NCBI RefSeq assembly: GCF_032884065.1
Contig: NC_088864.1
Location: 23,332,486 to 23,396,485 of the forward strand
From: Artemia franciscana
Taxonomy: Eukaryota > Arthropoda > Branchiopoda > Anostraca > Artemiidae
Reading direction: 5' to 3'
Length of the DNA: 64,000 bases
The position numbers and the translations under genes were made by a program. Of this stretch, positions 23,156-34,756 are shown piece by piece. Below the pieces are notes generated by a model, which had not been told where the DNA came from, ran no database searches, and saw only the letters and a list, made by a program, of their open reading frames with translations. How positions within the stretch are numbered: the first letter of the stretch is position 1; each line of letters starts with the position of its first letter.

Positions 23156-23329
23156 CCATTCACCAGCTATATGTGAAAAAATGAATTTGAAACCTAGCCT
23201 ACCATAGTATGCATGGATAGCCCCATGATAGACAGTGCAAACACAAATTAGAAGCAGTGCAACAGTTTTCACATGGTGCATATCCAGCTTCCTAAAGTTA
23301 TCAGCAAGCGATTCATAGCAATCAGTCAT
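23156..23329 (-). CDS. possible first exon of a small membrane protein
   Basis: A minus-strand ATG at 23329 opens 58 codons ending at a donor-like TGG|GTAAAA (exon end 23156). The open frame extends upstream of the ATG to 23425 without another ATG. The peptide begins MTDCYESLADNFRKLD and has a hydrophobic segment (VKTVALLLICVCTVYHGAI), then YYGRLGFKFIFSHIAGEW. This suggests an amino-terminal membrane anchor. CpG-containing sequence (TTCGCGAGCGCGGC near 23370) lies just upstream, unusual for this AT-rich window, and could mark a promoter. The family is unknown. A second similar candidate lies just upstream on the same strand. Confidence 0.33.
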
Positions 23330-23563
23330 GGTTTGAAAAACCAAACAAGTCAGTCCTTTTAATCTAATTCGTTCGCGAGCGCGGCATTTAAACTTTTGTA
23401 TTTCTCCGCGCTCTCTATTATGCAAATTTTAAATTGTTCAAAAGACAGCGCTTTGTCTTGCTTAGAATCAGAAGGCCAGTTTTCGTAACTTGGAAAACAG
23501 ATGCGGAATCACTTTCACTGTGTTTCCGTGGATGAAGACAGACAGGAATATCAATTTGTTTCT

Positions 23564-23866
23564 TCACAGCTTGGAAACGCTTTTCACTTTTTTGGATAGT
23601 GAATCCAGCGAGTCGTGGATATTGAATGTGAAGCCATATTCTCTGGTGTAGTTCTCAAACAGGCCAAAGGATTTGGAAGATAAAAAAAAAATTGTGGCAC
23701 AGATCAAAAGCGCCAGTTCCTTTTTCAATGTGCGTGTAAGCCATATAGCGGTCTTGAAAATTTGTCCACTAGTTTTCGTATCTAAACCATTGTCTTCGCA
23801 TTCTGCTTTCCCATTTTCGCTTTCCAGCGGTTTTCGGGACTTGTGACCGAGCATGAAAGTGTTCAT
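23564..23866 (-). CDS. possible exon or small gene with one membrane segment
   Basis: A true ATG at 23866 on the minus strand opens 100 codons ending TGA. The first part is polar (MNTFMLGHKSRKPLESENGK). A hydrophobic segment (LALLICATIFFLSSKSFGLF) follows, then a polar tail with YTREYGFTFNIHDSLDSL. It may end at the stop, or be spliced at a weak donor AAA|GTGAAA near 23588. Its layout (polar start, ALLIC membrane segment, then a GF-x-F stretch) resembles the neighbouring candidate at 23156-23329, so the two may be distant tandem relatives. No family is recognised. Confidence 0.35.
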   Translation of the reverse strand: MNTFMLGHKSRKPLESENGKAECEDNGLDTKTSGQIFKTAIWLTRTLKKELALLICATIFFLSSKSFGLFENYTREYGFTFNIHDSLDSLSKKVKSVSKL

Positions 23867-23889
23867 GAGAATCTCGCAAAAACCAACTT

Positions 23890-24400
23890 ATATACAAAAA
23901 CACAAATTACGTACAGAAATTAAACTGAAAAGTTTCCAGTTTAATTAAACTGGAAAACAGAACATTATGAAAATATGAAAGTGTTAAGTTTAGAAAATGC
24001 ATGAAACTGTAGAAACCCAAGCAGTTTGTAAAATATACGGTCTACACGAATGAGCTAAATTTAATTATGGAACATGAGAAGAGAAAATATTTAAATGATA
24101 AAATTTTGGAATATAAACTGATATGAAGAAGAAATGGGAACTGATGCCTAAAATTTTGTCCTCATAGTTGTAAGAACTACTTTTGATTTTCTGGAAATGA
24201 ATGTAGAAGACATTTTAGAGCGAGCCTTGAGATATTTAAACCATTTTTATGTTTACTTTATTGATATTGTAGAGATTGGATATTTTTTAATACGGATGAA
24301 TTTGAATTCTCCTCTCTAATCGTTAATTAGGTAGTATTAATTATTATAGCTTTATTTGCACCTATGTTCAAACCTTCATTAGCGCATTGGGTTTTTCTTG
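23890..24400. other. no gene seen
   Basis: AT-rich sequence upstream of the minus-strand candidates. No recognised promoter or RNA gene. Confidence 0.4.
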
Positions 24401-24419
24401 AGCTTTAAAAGTAAATTAA

Positions 24420-25010
24420 ATGTTTTAGCACTGCTTAAAGCTGATAATTCAAATGACATTTAAGATAATAGAGATGCTTAATTACTTTCGATTTTTATTT
24501 AAATCTAAAAGAAATGCGAATAAACAATTCCTCAAATTTGTTCTAGGTCATTATGTCCTGCACTATTCTCAATATGGATTTATAAAAGAAAAATCGACTG
24601 AAATAGCAATATGTGAACTTTTGCTGAATACAACTTATTCACTAGAGGGTGGTCAACATTTATTTTCCGTCAATAGAACGTTTGACGTCATAAATCATTC
24701 TTTGTTTGTTTTTAAACTTATGTTGTATGAAATACTGCCATAACTTCTAAAAAAAAAAATTTCATGTGATTATTCTGTAAGTCGGGTTGAGTGTAGTGAT
24801 AATTGTCATGATCTTCACTTTGATATTTTTTTAATTAACTACGCAGTATCTCATGGACAAGAATGGCTTGACATTAATACCTATTGGCAAAGTCATTCTG
24901 TTTGTGGGAGATATAATACTTTTTACTTCTTAGCGAGATATATTAGTTCTTTTTTATTGACAGCGCGTTAAAAACTGTATTTCATATCGTCGTAAAAAGA
25001 CACTTTTAAA
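24420..25010 (+). pseudogene. short non-LTR reverse transcriptase fragment
   Basis: The frame 24453-24743 contains SQYGFIKEKSTEIAICELL and FSVNRTFDVINHSLFVFKL. These match the RT blocks 'SQFGFRKGRSTEHAI' and 'DLSKAFDTVNH..L..KL' in order and spacing. The catalytic Asp block reads SVNRTFDV, so the first Asp is lost. Text after the stop (about 24840-24930) may be a decayed 'VPQGS...LIYIND' part. It is a severely truncated copy with no endonuclease. Confidence 0.6.
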
Positions 25011-25080
25011 CGCTTTCTTTTTTTAACTTTAATTTGTTCAAAATTATTAAAAATCTCAGGAATAAATATCAATACATACA

Positions 25081-26865
25081 TTCGGTCCCAGTTTTGCTAC
25101 TTTAGGTACTTCCAGATAAACTAGGACGATGAAATTTGGCAGGCGCATCTGGCACCAGACCAGATTAAATTGTAAATAGTCGTTTCCCCGATTTGACCAT
25201 CTGGGGGGAGTAGGGGGACGGTTAATTTGGAAAAATTAGAAAAATGAAGCATTTTTAACTTGCGAACGGGTGATCAGATCTTAATGAAATTTGATATTTA
25301 GAAGGATATCGCCTCTGAGAACTCTTACTTTAAATCCCGTTTGGACCCAGTGACATTGGAGGGAGTTGGAGGGGGAAACCTAAAATCTTGTAAACGCTTA
25401 GAGTGGAGGGATCGAGATGAAACTTGGTGGAAAACTAAGCACAAGTCCAAGATACGTGATTGACATAACCGGACCTCTCTTTGGGGGAGTTGAAGGGAGG
25501 GTTAATTCTGAAAAATTGGAAAAAATGAAGTATTTTTAACTTACGAAGGAGTGATCGGATCTTAATGAAATTCCATATTTAGAAGACACTTGTAACTCCG
25601 ATATCTTATTTTAAATGCCGACCGGATCCAGTGGCATTGGGGGCAGTTTGGGGGGGGGGGCGAAAATCTTGGAAAAGGCTTGGAGTGGAAAGATCAGGAT
25701 GACACTTGGTGGGAAGAATTAGCACACGTTTAAGATACGTGACTGACATAACCAGACCAAATCCGTTCTTTTTGGGGGAGTTCGGATGGGGGGGGGGGGG
25801 GTAATTTGGAAAAATTAGAATGAAGTATTTGTAACTTACGAACGGGTATTCAGATTTTAATGAAATTTGATATTTGGAAGGATCTTGTGCTTCTGAGCTT
25901 TCATTTTGAATCCCAACCAGATACGGTGACACTGGGGGAAGTTTGAGGGGAAAACCAGAAATCTTGGAAAACGTGAAAATTAGGTATCTTTATCTTACGA
26001 ATGGGTGATCGGATCTTAATGAAACTTGATTTATAGAAATAAATTATGTCTCAGATGCTCTATCTTCAATTCGAATTGGATCTGGGGAGGTATGGGGTTT
26101 TAGGGGGGAAACAGAAATCTTGGAAACCGGAAATCTTGGAAAACGCTTAGAGTGGAGAGATCGGGATGAAACTTGATGAGAAGAATAAGCACAAGTTCTA
26201 GATACGTGATTGACATAATTGGAAGGGATCCGCTCTCTTTGGGTGACCATATCTTAATGAAATTTTATATTTAGAAGGAACTCATGTCTCAAAGCTTTCA
26301 CTTTAAATGCCGACCAGATCTGGTGACATCAAGGGGAGTTGGAGGGGGAAGTTAGAAATCTTGGAAAACACTGAGACCAGAGAGATGGAGATGAAACCTA
26401 GTGGGTAGAATAAGCAAATGTCGTAGATACGTGATATGACATAACTGGACGGGATCCGCTCTCTTTGGGGGAGTTAGGGGGCTCCAGTGTTTTGGCAAGT
26501 TTGGTGCTTATGGATGTGCTAGGACGATGAAAATTGGTAGACGTGTCAGGAACCGGCAAAAATTGACTTGATAAAGTTGTTTTCCCCGATTTTACCATCT
26601 GGGGGGCAGAAAGGAGAGGAAAAATTAGAAAACAATGAGGTATTTTTAACTTTCGAGTGGGTGATCGGATCTTAATGAATTTTGATATTTAGAAGGACCT
26701 CGTGTCTCAGAGCTCTTATTTTAAATCCCGACAGGCATTAAGCCTCTGATTTTTCCTGTTAAATCAATCTATTGATTCTTAGAATTTCGCTAGAGCTCAT
26801 GCCATATGACTCTTGGCTCTTGGCTCTTCTGACATCGTTACAAGTGCCATATGAACTCTTAGCTT
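25081..26865. mobile_element. G-rich TIR element family F2, copy 1 (5' truncated)
   Basis: It starts with TCGGTCCCAGTTTTGCTAC and contains several tandem copies of a block of about 300 bp (GTGATCGGATCTTAATGAAA, TTAAATCCCGACCGGATCC, then a G run, TCTTGGAAAA, GAGTGGAGGGATCGGGATGA, TACGTGATTGACATAAC, CCGCTCTCTTTGGGG). It ends near TTACAAGTGCCATATGAAC. No transposase is present. The left terminus seen in the 61.9-kb copy is missing here. Confidence 0.82.
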
Positions 26866-26959
26866 TTGTTTATGATTATGATCTCTTTTTCTTTGTTTTT
26901 TAATAGTATGGGAAATAAAAATAATTGTTCAAAAACCTCGAAATTAGTCTTGTTTAAGG

Positions 26960-28260
26960 CATACCGACCAATTTTGCTGAAGGGATGCCAATTGACTACG
27001 GTAATATTACTCATGCGAAACGAATAGGCAATTCTTTGGCTACTAGACTGTTTTTTGAAAATGCTGTTGTGCTTGCTAATGCACTTTGACTTGGTATAAA
27101 GATTGAGTATGAGATAAATAGAGTTTACAAATTCAACGCCCACCCAAATGCTGTTATAATTGCCAGTCACCTAATCACTTAAAATCAAATTGTGATAAAG
27201 AAAAAATCTGCTCTTGTTGTGCAGGGCAGCATGAATGCTCGCCTGATTCCCGTGCCAGGTTACACGAAAATGTGAAAACTGTCAAGGCAATCACGTCTCA
27301 TTTTCATTGAAATGCCAAATCATTCGTGAACTCTTGTCGAAACGGTCATCTTATGCAAGAAAATGAGTGCTAAGAGTGATAGCACTATAATTTTCGTTAA
27401 TATTAACGGTACACAGGCTAATACGTTTCTTTAGATCAGAAATTAGAAAATTTTGACGTTTTATGACTTCAGAAACATTTCCTACTTTTATTAAGCTTAA
27501 ACTCCCTACGCAGAGTTAACCAGCATTTACTTTTTTAAAAGTACCCGCAAAAACTCTGCCAGATCATCAGGTGGTCCAGCATGTTTAATAAAAAAGAAGC
27601 TGTTTTGACCACCTCATTTATGTTATCACGAGAGTGATTGTTATATTGCTATTCGTCCTGCCAACCTTGTCATCATTAATGCTTATCTTCCTTGTGACCA
27701 GAAATTCCTCAGAAGTTTTACAAAATTTGTAAAATCTTCCGCATTTATAAAAAGTTTTTTGAATAGCATTGAGAATAATGGACTAGAATAGTGGCTCACT
27801 TTTGGACCTAAACCATTGTATCCTTTATTCTGGTCTCATCTATGGCAAAATCCATGTTGATCAGGATGAGCATGATTTTGACCATCTCCCCCTGTCCCTC
27901 ATTGTTAACCTTAATGCTACTGTTGAGAAGAACCTTTGTCCTAATTCTAGAAAGTGGATTTCATGAACATGAAGCCTTTATGAACTTGTGATCCTTGGGT
28001 GATAAACTAGTTATGGAAATTGAAGATCCGGTCTCTAAAGACCTTTGCAAATCCGTTTCGTTGGTTCTCAACAATTTGAAGGCAAAACTGATTTAAAAAT
28101 AAGTTTTTCGATCTCCTTAAAAGAATTGAGCAAGATGATTTATTTAAGAATATTAGACTGTGAGGGACTTTCTGATGCCGCTAAACTTAGTAATTCTAAG
28201 AAGTTGATTCTCGCTTTTTGGCAAAATTCTGCACTGAAATATGTGCTTAAAATAGATTGA
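26960..28260 (+). pseudogene. non-LTR retroelement fragment: zinc-knuckle ORF1 end and endonuclease
   Basis: First comes ATRLFFENAVVLANAL near 27040, then VYKFNAHP, then a CCHC knuckle CYNCQSPNHLKSNC (27145-27190), then CSCCAGQHECSPDS. After a frameshift there is a third knuckle, CENCQGNHVSFSLKC (27275-27320). Endonuclease pieces follow: LVIINAYLPCDQKFL near 27670, LDLNHCILYSGLIYGKIHVD near 27810 and DFDHLPLSLIVNLN near 27880, where the catalytic S-D-H reads F-D-H. Several frames are needed. The downstream open frame 28045-28260 is unassigned. The gag-like part and layout resemble but do not equal the element at 12.7-15 kb. Confidence 0.68.
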
Positions 28261-28763
28261 CCACACTGATATCTTGACCACGTTGTAGTTGCCTGTAATC
28301 CATTTACTAAGGTATATTTAATAACTGAATCTGTTGCGTATATTTTTAAGAAGGTAGTTATAGCCCTCTCCTTAGTTCTCTCTTATGCTGCATTATCAAA
28401 TTTTAATACGAACCTACAATTTTATTTGCCATAATGATCACGGACAAATCAAAATTGTTGGAAGACCATTAGCATCTATCTGTAATTTGGGTACTTTTTG
28501 CGTCACCTTGGCAATTTCGCCGGAAAATTGTAAATGAAGGCATGAGATTTAGTCAATTTTTGAGTCAATCGTTAAAACACTGTTCTTTGTTTCGTTTAGG
28601 GAACACTTACAAAAGAAAGAAATATACTAATACCAGAAAAATGGCAACTAGTGAGATTTATTTTTCTTGAAATTTTAAGTGGTTTGAACGTAATTATTCG
28701 TCAAGTTTTTGATTGTAAGGCTACTAGTTTTAGGCCATGTAAACATGGTTCTGATTTTGGTAA

Positions 28764-29430
28764 AATTTTAGTTTTGCTATCTTGGAAAGGGGTTAGGTAG
28801 GGAAAATGAAACTGTCAGTAACGAATCCAAGGCCATGAACATGCTCTGGTAAGGTATTGCTAATCTTCTCTGCTAATTCAAGTCTCATAATTTTGTCTAC
28901 TTGAGAGGTCTATTGAAATTTTGACAAACCTACATTTTACCATAATTTTTAGCTGCAACTTACTTATTCTATGGCTTTAGTTCTGAAAATGCAACTTCTG
29001 TTATTTGAATAGAATTTTAAGTCATATCAGTTGGTCTTCCAAATTTAGGAAATGTATTTGCAGCTCTTTGAAACCTCAAATTGGGTTTGAACAAAAGGTA
29101 ATTCTGAAAACAATTTTGTTGTATTTCATTTAAGCAGACATATTTTGCAAGGTTTCACTTGTATAACAGGTTTAATTTTTTATTTTTATTTTGTATGTTA
29201 TGCTTACAAGCTTTTTAACTTAGACTACAATCTATTGGATAAATAAATAACAAAGATTTATGAGGGTCATCATAAGCTACTGCCCTCTAGAGAAAGAAAG
29301 TATAGAGATAAATACTTCAAAATACCTCCCCAGTCCATACTTCAATCTGTAGCCCTGTTGCTGAAAGTTTCTTTTTCCTAATAAAATCCCCTTTCCAAGA
29401 GTGCAAAAAGTAGCTAAGCTAGAATTTTAG
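28764..29430. mobile_element. foldback element family F1, copy 2
   Basis: Left arm from GCTATCTTGGAAAGGGGTTA to a diverged CTTCTCTGCTAATTC; core with GAAATGTATTTGCAGCTC and TTTTGCAAGGTTTCACTT; right arm from CTGCCCTCTAGAGAAAGAAA to TCCCCTTTCCAAGAG. It is more diverged than the other two copies and has a larger core. Confidence 0.75.
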
Positions 29431-29514
29431 CTTGTTTATAAATAAAACCTAAGGTTAATTAGGGAAATTGTTTAGTTTCATCACATGCTGTCTATAGTGG
29501 AAATTATGATGTAA

Positions 29515-30012
29515 AGCACTTAGAAATTCTAATTCTAGAAGCACATCCATTTATGTTGACCCTCCTCCATGGGGCAAACTAAAAATGCATAAAGTGGGCT
29601 TGTTTCCAGGTAACAATACCTATAGATTTAAGTGGATTAGCATGCTTTAAATGAAACTGGACTAATATGCTTTACTCTATAGGCAATGTTATCTGTAAAC
29701 AAAATTGGACATTTGTTTTGTTCACCAACAGCTGGCTAGTTTAAACTCTAAAGTGTAGTTTAAGTTTAAAGTGAAACATCTTGGATATTAACAGTAATGG
29801 ATGCATGAATTTTAATTATCTTTCTTATTAAACAGAAATTACCAGTGATAACTAGAATTAGTATTTGAATTATAATTTTATTAGTATTGTACAACCCCAA
29901 CTTTTCCCTCAGCTCCAAAACCCTGACTACTTTATGCATTTGCAGTTTGCCCCATGAAGGAGGAAGGTCAACAAGAAATGGATATGCTTCTAGAATTAGC
30001 ATTTCTAAGTAC
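29515..30012. mobile_element. foldback element F3
   Basis: The left arm 29515-29600 (ACTTAGAAATTCTAATTCTA, CCATGGGGCAAACT, AATGCATAAAGT) is the imperfect reverse complement of 29930-30012 (ACTTTATGCATTTGCAGTTT, GCCCCATGAAGGAGG, GAATTAGCATTTCTAAGT). The core of about 330 bp has no gene. Open frames over the right arm on either strand are shadows. Confidence 0.75.
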
Positions 30013-30019
30013 TATAGTA

Positions 30020-30056
30020 TGGAAACTATGCTGCTTTGCAGCATAGTTTCCATTTT
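30020..30056. repeat. perfect 16-bp hairpin
   Basis: ATGGAAACTATGCTGC, loop TTT, then GCAGCATAGTTTCCAT. It directly follows the right arm of foldback F3 and lies 30 bp before foldback F4. Confidence 0.93.
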
Positions 30057-30084
30057 AGACAGCTTTTGAAAAAACTAAACTAAG

Positions 30085-30742
30085 CAGTTCATATTATTGA
30101 CCTACAGAGAAAGTGAACAGGCTTACCCTTATATGCCATTTTGTATACTCTTTCTGAATATAATCATTGCTTTTCTTTCAAATTCAATATTGAGCCTTTT
30201 TAGGACCCTTGCAATTAATTTCATTCTATATTTCTTGGATATTTAGATAGATTATCACTTTTTTTCTAACTTACTATGCCTTGTTCAATATAAATCCATT
30301 TTGTATATTTATGTTTATTTATCAACATTAAGTTGAAAAAAATTAAAACAATTCTCCTATGTTTTGTATTCTGTTAAGCCACTTAAAAACTGCTATTTCC
30401 CCTATATGTCAAATAAAATATCAAAACCAACAGAAGATATATGGTGGATAGAGAAATAGAAAAATTGTTTTGATTTTTTTATCCAACTTGATTGTGACAA
30501 ATCAATGCTTGCAAATTATATAACTAACAAAATGGGTTTCATAATAAAATAGCAAGTTTGACCCTTTTTATACCAATAAAACAGAAAAAAGAAATTATTA
30601 TTTTCAAGGGTTCAAAAAAGACAAGACTGAGTTAGCAAGAAAATGCATTATTATATTCATACAGAGCATAAAAACAGCATCTAGTTGTATGTTCACTTTA
30701 TTTGTTGACCATTAATATGAACTGCTCAATATTTACCTTAGT
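30085..30742. mobile_element. foldback element F4
   Basis: Left terminus AGCAGTTCATATTATTGACC followed by AGAAAGTGAACAGG; right terminus GTTCACTTTATTTGTTGACC followed by ATTAATATGAACTGCT, in inverse order. The interior is AT-rich and non-coding. Related sequence (TGCAGTTCATATTATTGACA and AATAATCGCTTTTATC) recurs at 56935-57060 as a left-end fragment. Confidence 0.72.
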
Positions 30743-31202
30743 TGTTGCTATGCTCTATATCTTTTTTAAGAGACACTAGTATATCAAGCTGTATTAGCTG
30801 TAAATTTCCCATGATCAAACTTCAAGAAGCTTTTGGGTTTTGGTGAATTTCTGCCAATTTCATATTTTCATTAATACTTACCTAGGTAGAATGTGAACAT
30901 ACTGCTTTATGTTTCTGTTTAGGCTTTATTTGGTATATAATGTCAGTTCTCCAAGAGACATGCTAGAAAAAGGTATTTCTAGATTGCTGAAAGTTGCACT
31001 CATTTCTACTGTCTTATTGTGACTACTGTGACCTATCTTATTTTGTCACTGCTGATTCAATTTATAGATGCACATAATAAAAATAAATACCTTGAATAGC
31101 ATTTGCAGCATGATACAGTGGGCTGCATCCTCCTGTAGAACATCATGCTGTTGAATTGATGAGATGACACAATTAGTGGGTATGATAGGATGTGGTGTCC
31201 CA

Positions 31203-33350
31203 CTAGTACTTCCATTCTCCATTACTCCACTCCAAATCAACTGTATTTTTGAAAGAATTAATCAATTCACCAGTGACAGTCTCATTGGAAAGACTGTTCC
31301 AAGTTCTGACAGCATGTACTGAAAAAAAATCATCCTTGCTCCACATCTGGAGAGCTCCTGTTGCAGCTACATTGAGTGGCCTCTTTTAGTAGTGGTAAGG
31401 GAGGGAGTAAAAATGGAGTTAGTTATGTTATTTTGGTACACTTTCTTGACAAAAATGGCATCTTTGTGCTGCCAGTAAACTAATGTGGGTATCTTCAGGC
31501 AATGCAAACATTCAGGGTAGGGAAGCTGTTGGTGTGGGACACAAAGCTTAGTTGCTTTTCTTTGTATGTTTTCTAGGGCTGCCACATCTCCCTTATATTG
31601 AGGATTTGTAACAGGGCAGCCAAACTCCAAATGTGGTCTTACAAGAGAATTATATAATTTTCTTATTATCAGAGGATGGCATGATGATGTGGTTTGTTTA
31701 ATTAGTCCCAGGGCTCTGTTGGCCTCAGCAACTTGTTGCATAGTGTGCTCATGGAACTTAAACTTTCTGTCAACAGTCACCCCTAAGTCTTGTTCACTCT
31801 CAACAGCCTCAACTTGGATATGTGTGCCAGAATATATGAAGGACTTTGCATTTTAATGGGTTGAACTCCATCATCCAGGTGGTAGCCCATAAGGAGAGAC
31901 CATTCAAGTCATTTTGCAGGGTTCCATTGGCAATTCCAATTAGTTTGCTGTCATCATTGTAGAGAGTAATGGGGTTTTATAGAACCTCCTTACAATCATT
32001 AATATATATAGAGAAGAGGGTGGAGCCAAGGATGCTCCCCTGGCGTACCCTGCTTATAACTGGTGCAGGCTCTGAAAATATGGGTCTCCATCATCAAAGG
32101 AGACCATGAATATCTGGATTCAGCCAATCAGAAACGATCTTATCCACTCCACAGTGTCAGAATGAACTCCATATGCATGGAGCTTGTGTAAAAGATATTG
32201 GTGGATGACTTTATTGAAGGCCTTGGCTTGGTTGAGTAATAGGACATCAACTGCTTTACCTTCCTCAATTAGTTCAGTGACTATATCATAAGACTGAATC
32301 AGGTTTGTCTCAAAGGACTGATTCCTTCTGAAACCATGTTGAGATTTTGACAGTAAGCCATTTTTTGAGGTGGTTAATAATAGCATCATTGAGTATAGGC
32401 TACTTTTGAGCAGTTTAGAAATAACTGATGTGAGACTAATAGGCCAGTGATTCTCAGGGTTATTTTTATCTCCCTTCTTTTTATCTTAACTATATTGGCC
32501 AATTTCCAATTAGCTGGTACCACCATCATCCTCATGGACATCTTAAAAATATCAGCTAGTGGTATGGCAACAAGAGCTGAAGCTTCTTTCAGCAAACATG
32601 GATGAATGCAATCAGGGTTATGCCTTGTTTAGATCCAACTTATTCAGGTGCTTGAGAGCATCATCCACACCAATCACAACAGATGGCTATTCATAGACAT
32701 GGCTCCTTTCTGGGAAAGGGGGAGGAGATACTGGAACTGAGTGAAATTAGTGGCAAATATGGCATTTAAACAATTTGCAATGTCTGCAGGGGATCAAGCA
32801 CAGTAGCATCAGGATATATAAGCTAGCATATTCTATGTCTATTTGGATTAGAGCTGGAAAAATAATTCCAAAACTTTTTGGGGTTTGTTTACTTTAGAAG
32901 AAACTTTTTAGAGGACAGATACCAGAGTCTGCAGCCAGGACTTTTCCAATAGTGATTACCATTAGAAAAATTTTCCTGATACCGCTGTCATTGCTACCTT
33001 TGTTGATGCCTTTAAGATTGCTGTTGACAAGAGTCTGTCCTTAAAACAATCAGAGACAGTGGGATGTAATTGAGTCAATGGCTCCCCATCATCACTGACC
33101 ATCAAGTCTATTGGATTTTTTCCTTATTTTGCTGGACAATGTCATTTGAGGTTATGTCCTGCATTGTTTCCCCAATCTCCTGTAGTCCACCCAAGGGGAG
33201 TCATTAATGAGCAGCACTTGATCCTCAGAGCTGTTTTTAGTAATTTTCTTTTCCCCATCTGTGATTGCTCCATAAGCGATCTTTTCTTGTACCATGGTTT
33301 GTGTGTCATATAAGAAGGGGATTAACCCCACTAGGCTAGTAACCATGTCT
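31203..33350 (-). pseudogene. CR1-like retrotransposon pol remnant
   Basis: Minus-strand order: a frame with QEKIAYGAITDGEKK (33346-33152, unclear, perhaps EN-RT linker); then CIHPCLLKEASALVAIPLAD and VPANWKLANIVKI (32600-32480); then SKSQHGFRRNQSFETNL and DVLLLNQAKAFNKVIHQYLL (32340-32190), where the catalytic Asp has become Asn or Gln; then GSTLFSIYINDCKEVL. The active-site box reads YNDDSKLIG (about 31950), with Asn for Ala. The tail follows: FKFHEHTMQQVAEANRALGL, LYNSLVRPHLEFGCPV, FFSVHAVRTWNSLSNETVT and a stop at 31203. Stops and frameshifts break it at several points. The order and carboxyl tail are typical of CR1/L2-type pol. Confidence 0.82.
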
Positions 33351-34010
33351 GGCTACAGTTTACTCAATCTTGCCATCATCTTCCAAAAATGTCATCCCTT
33401 ATGGTCTTAAACTGGGCAGGACAACTATTGGCTGGATGGTATTCTCAAATCAAGCTTTGCTTATATAAACTTGTTTTTAAAAATTGTATTATCCTTACAA
33501 TTCTTTATGAGTCAGACTTTTGAATAATGCACATATGTTTAGTATGCCATAAATAAATCTTGTCAATCAAACATAAGAAATTTCCAAGGATATGCAGCTA
33601 AGATGATTCTTGGTCTCTCCTATATCAGGAGCAACACCTGAGGTTAAACTTTTAGATTATTTCACTACTATTGCAGTACTGCTAACCTTATCAACAAATT
33701 CCCAATAATAAAGAGTATTTATTATTGATTCTTATATATGAATCCCATCAGCAACACCCATACAAAAATTACCCTTACAGCTACAATATAGTTGTACACA
33801 TTCTTTGCTTACTGACTACACAAGACTCAACTACTGTTGATACTAGCACCTCATATTCTTGACATAAAAGGTGTTTATCATGTGTTTGTCATGTTTAATT
33901 TTGTCATGTTCTTAACTCCAGTCAGTGCCCTTCAATTCAACAGTATTGGTATGAAATTGAACTTAACAGTTTGAATGAATAGACAGTAAATAAATATATT
34001 GTATTTGGTT

Positions 34011-34012
<2 letters not shown>
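33351..34012. other. no gene seen
   Basis: AT-rich spacer ending in a (TA)n microsatellite at 34013-34044. It could hold the unseen 5' exon of RPS16, but I cannot support a specific site. Confidence 0.4.

Positions 34013-34044
<32 letters not shown>
34013..34044. repeat. (TA)n microsatellite
   Basis: About 16 uninterrupted TA units immediately upstream of the dispersed repeat that starts at 34047; it may mark the insertion target. Confidence 0.95.
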
Positions 34045-34046
<2 letters not shown>

Positions 34047-34750
34047 TTTCATCAAATTTAGTCTTACTCATCAAAAGTTATGAGCCTGAGAAAATTTGCC
34101 TTATTTTGTAAAATTGGGGGAAGCACTGCCTAAAAGTCATGGAATCTTAACGAAAATCACACCATCACATTGAGCATGTCAGAGAACCATAGTGTAAAAG
34201 TTTCAAGCTCATCTACAAAAATGTGGAACTATATTTTTTTTGCCAGAAGACCACAGTCATGGGCGGGCACTTTTTTTTCAGAGGTCATTGTATCAACCAA
34301 GTGGTCCTAGAATGTTGCAGCAGGGCTCATTCTAACGGAAATAAAAAGTTCTAGTGCCCTTTTTAAGTGACCAAAAAACTTGATGGGCACTTAGGCCTCC
34401 TCCCATGCTCATTTTTTCCCCAAAGTCAATGGATCAAAATTTTGAGATAGTCATTTTGTTCAGCATAGCTGAAAAACATAATAACTATATCTTTGGGGAT
34501 GCCTTACTCCCCCACAGTCCCCAGGGGAGGGGCTGCAAGTTAAAAACTTTGACCAGTGTTTACATACAGTAATGGTTATTGGGAAGTGTACAGACGTTTT
34601 CAGGGGAATTTTTTTGGTCTGGGGGGAGTTGAGGGAGGGGGCTATGTGGGAGGATATTTCCTTGGAGGAATATGTCATGGGGGAAGAGAAATTCAATGAA
34701 GGGGTTGCAGGATTTTCTAGCATTATTATAAAAAAAAATGAAAAAATAAA
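34047..34750 (+). repeat. dispersed repeat, copy 2 (first copy at 11455-12170)
   Basis: Follows the 11.5-kb copy through GAGCCTGAGAAAAT, GAATCTTAACGAAAATCAC, GTGGTCCTAGAATGTTGC and GTAATGGTTATTGGGAAGTG, in the same orientation, and then continues into the foldback units at 34757-35570. Confidence 0.82.
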
Positions 34751-34756
34751 CATGAA

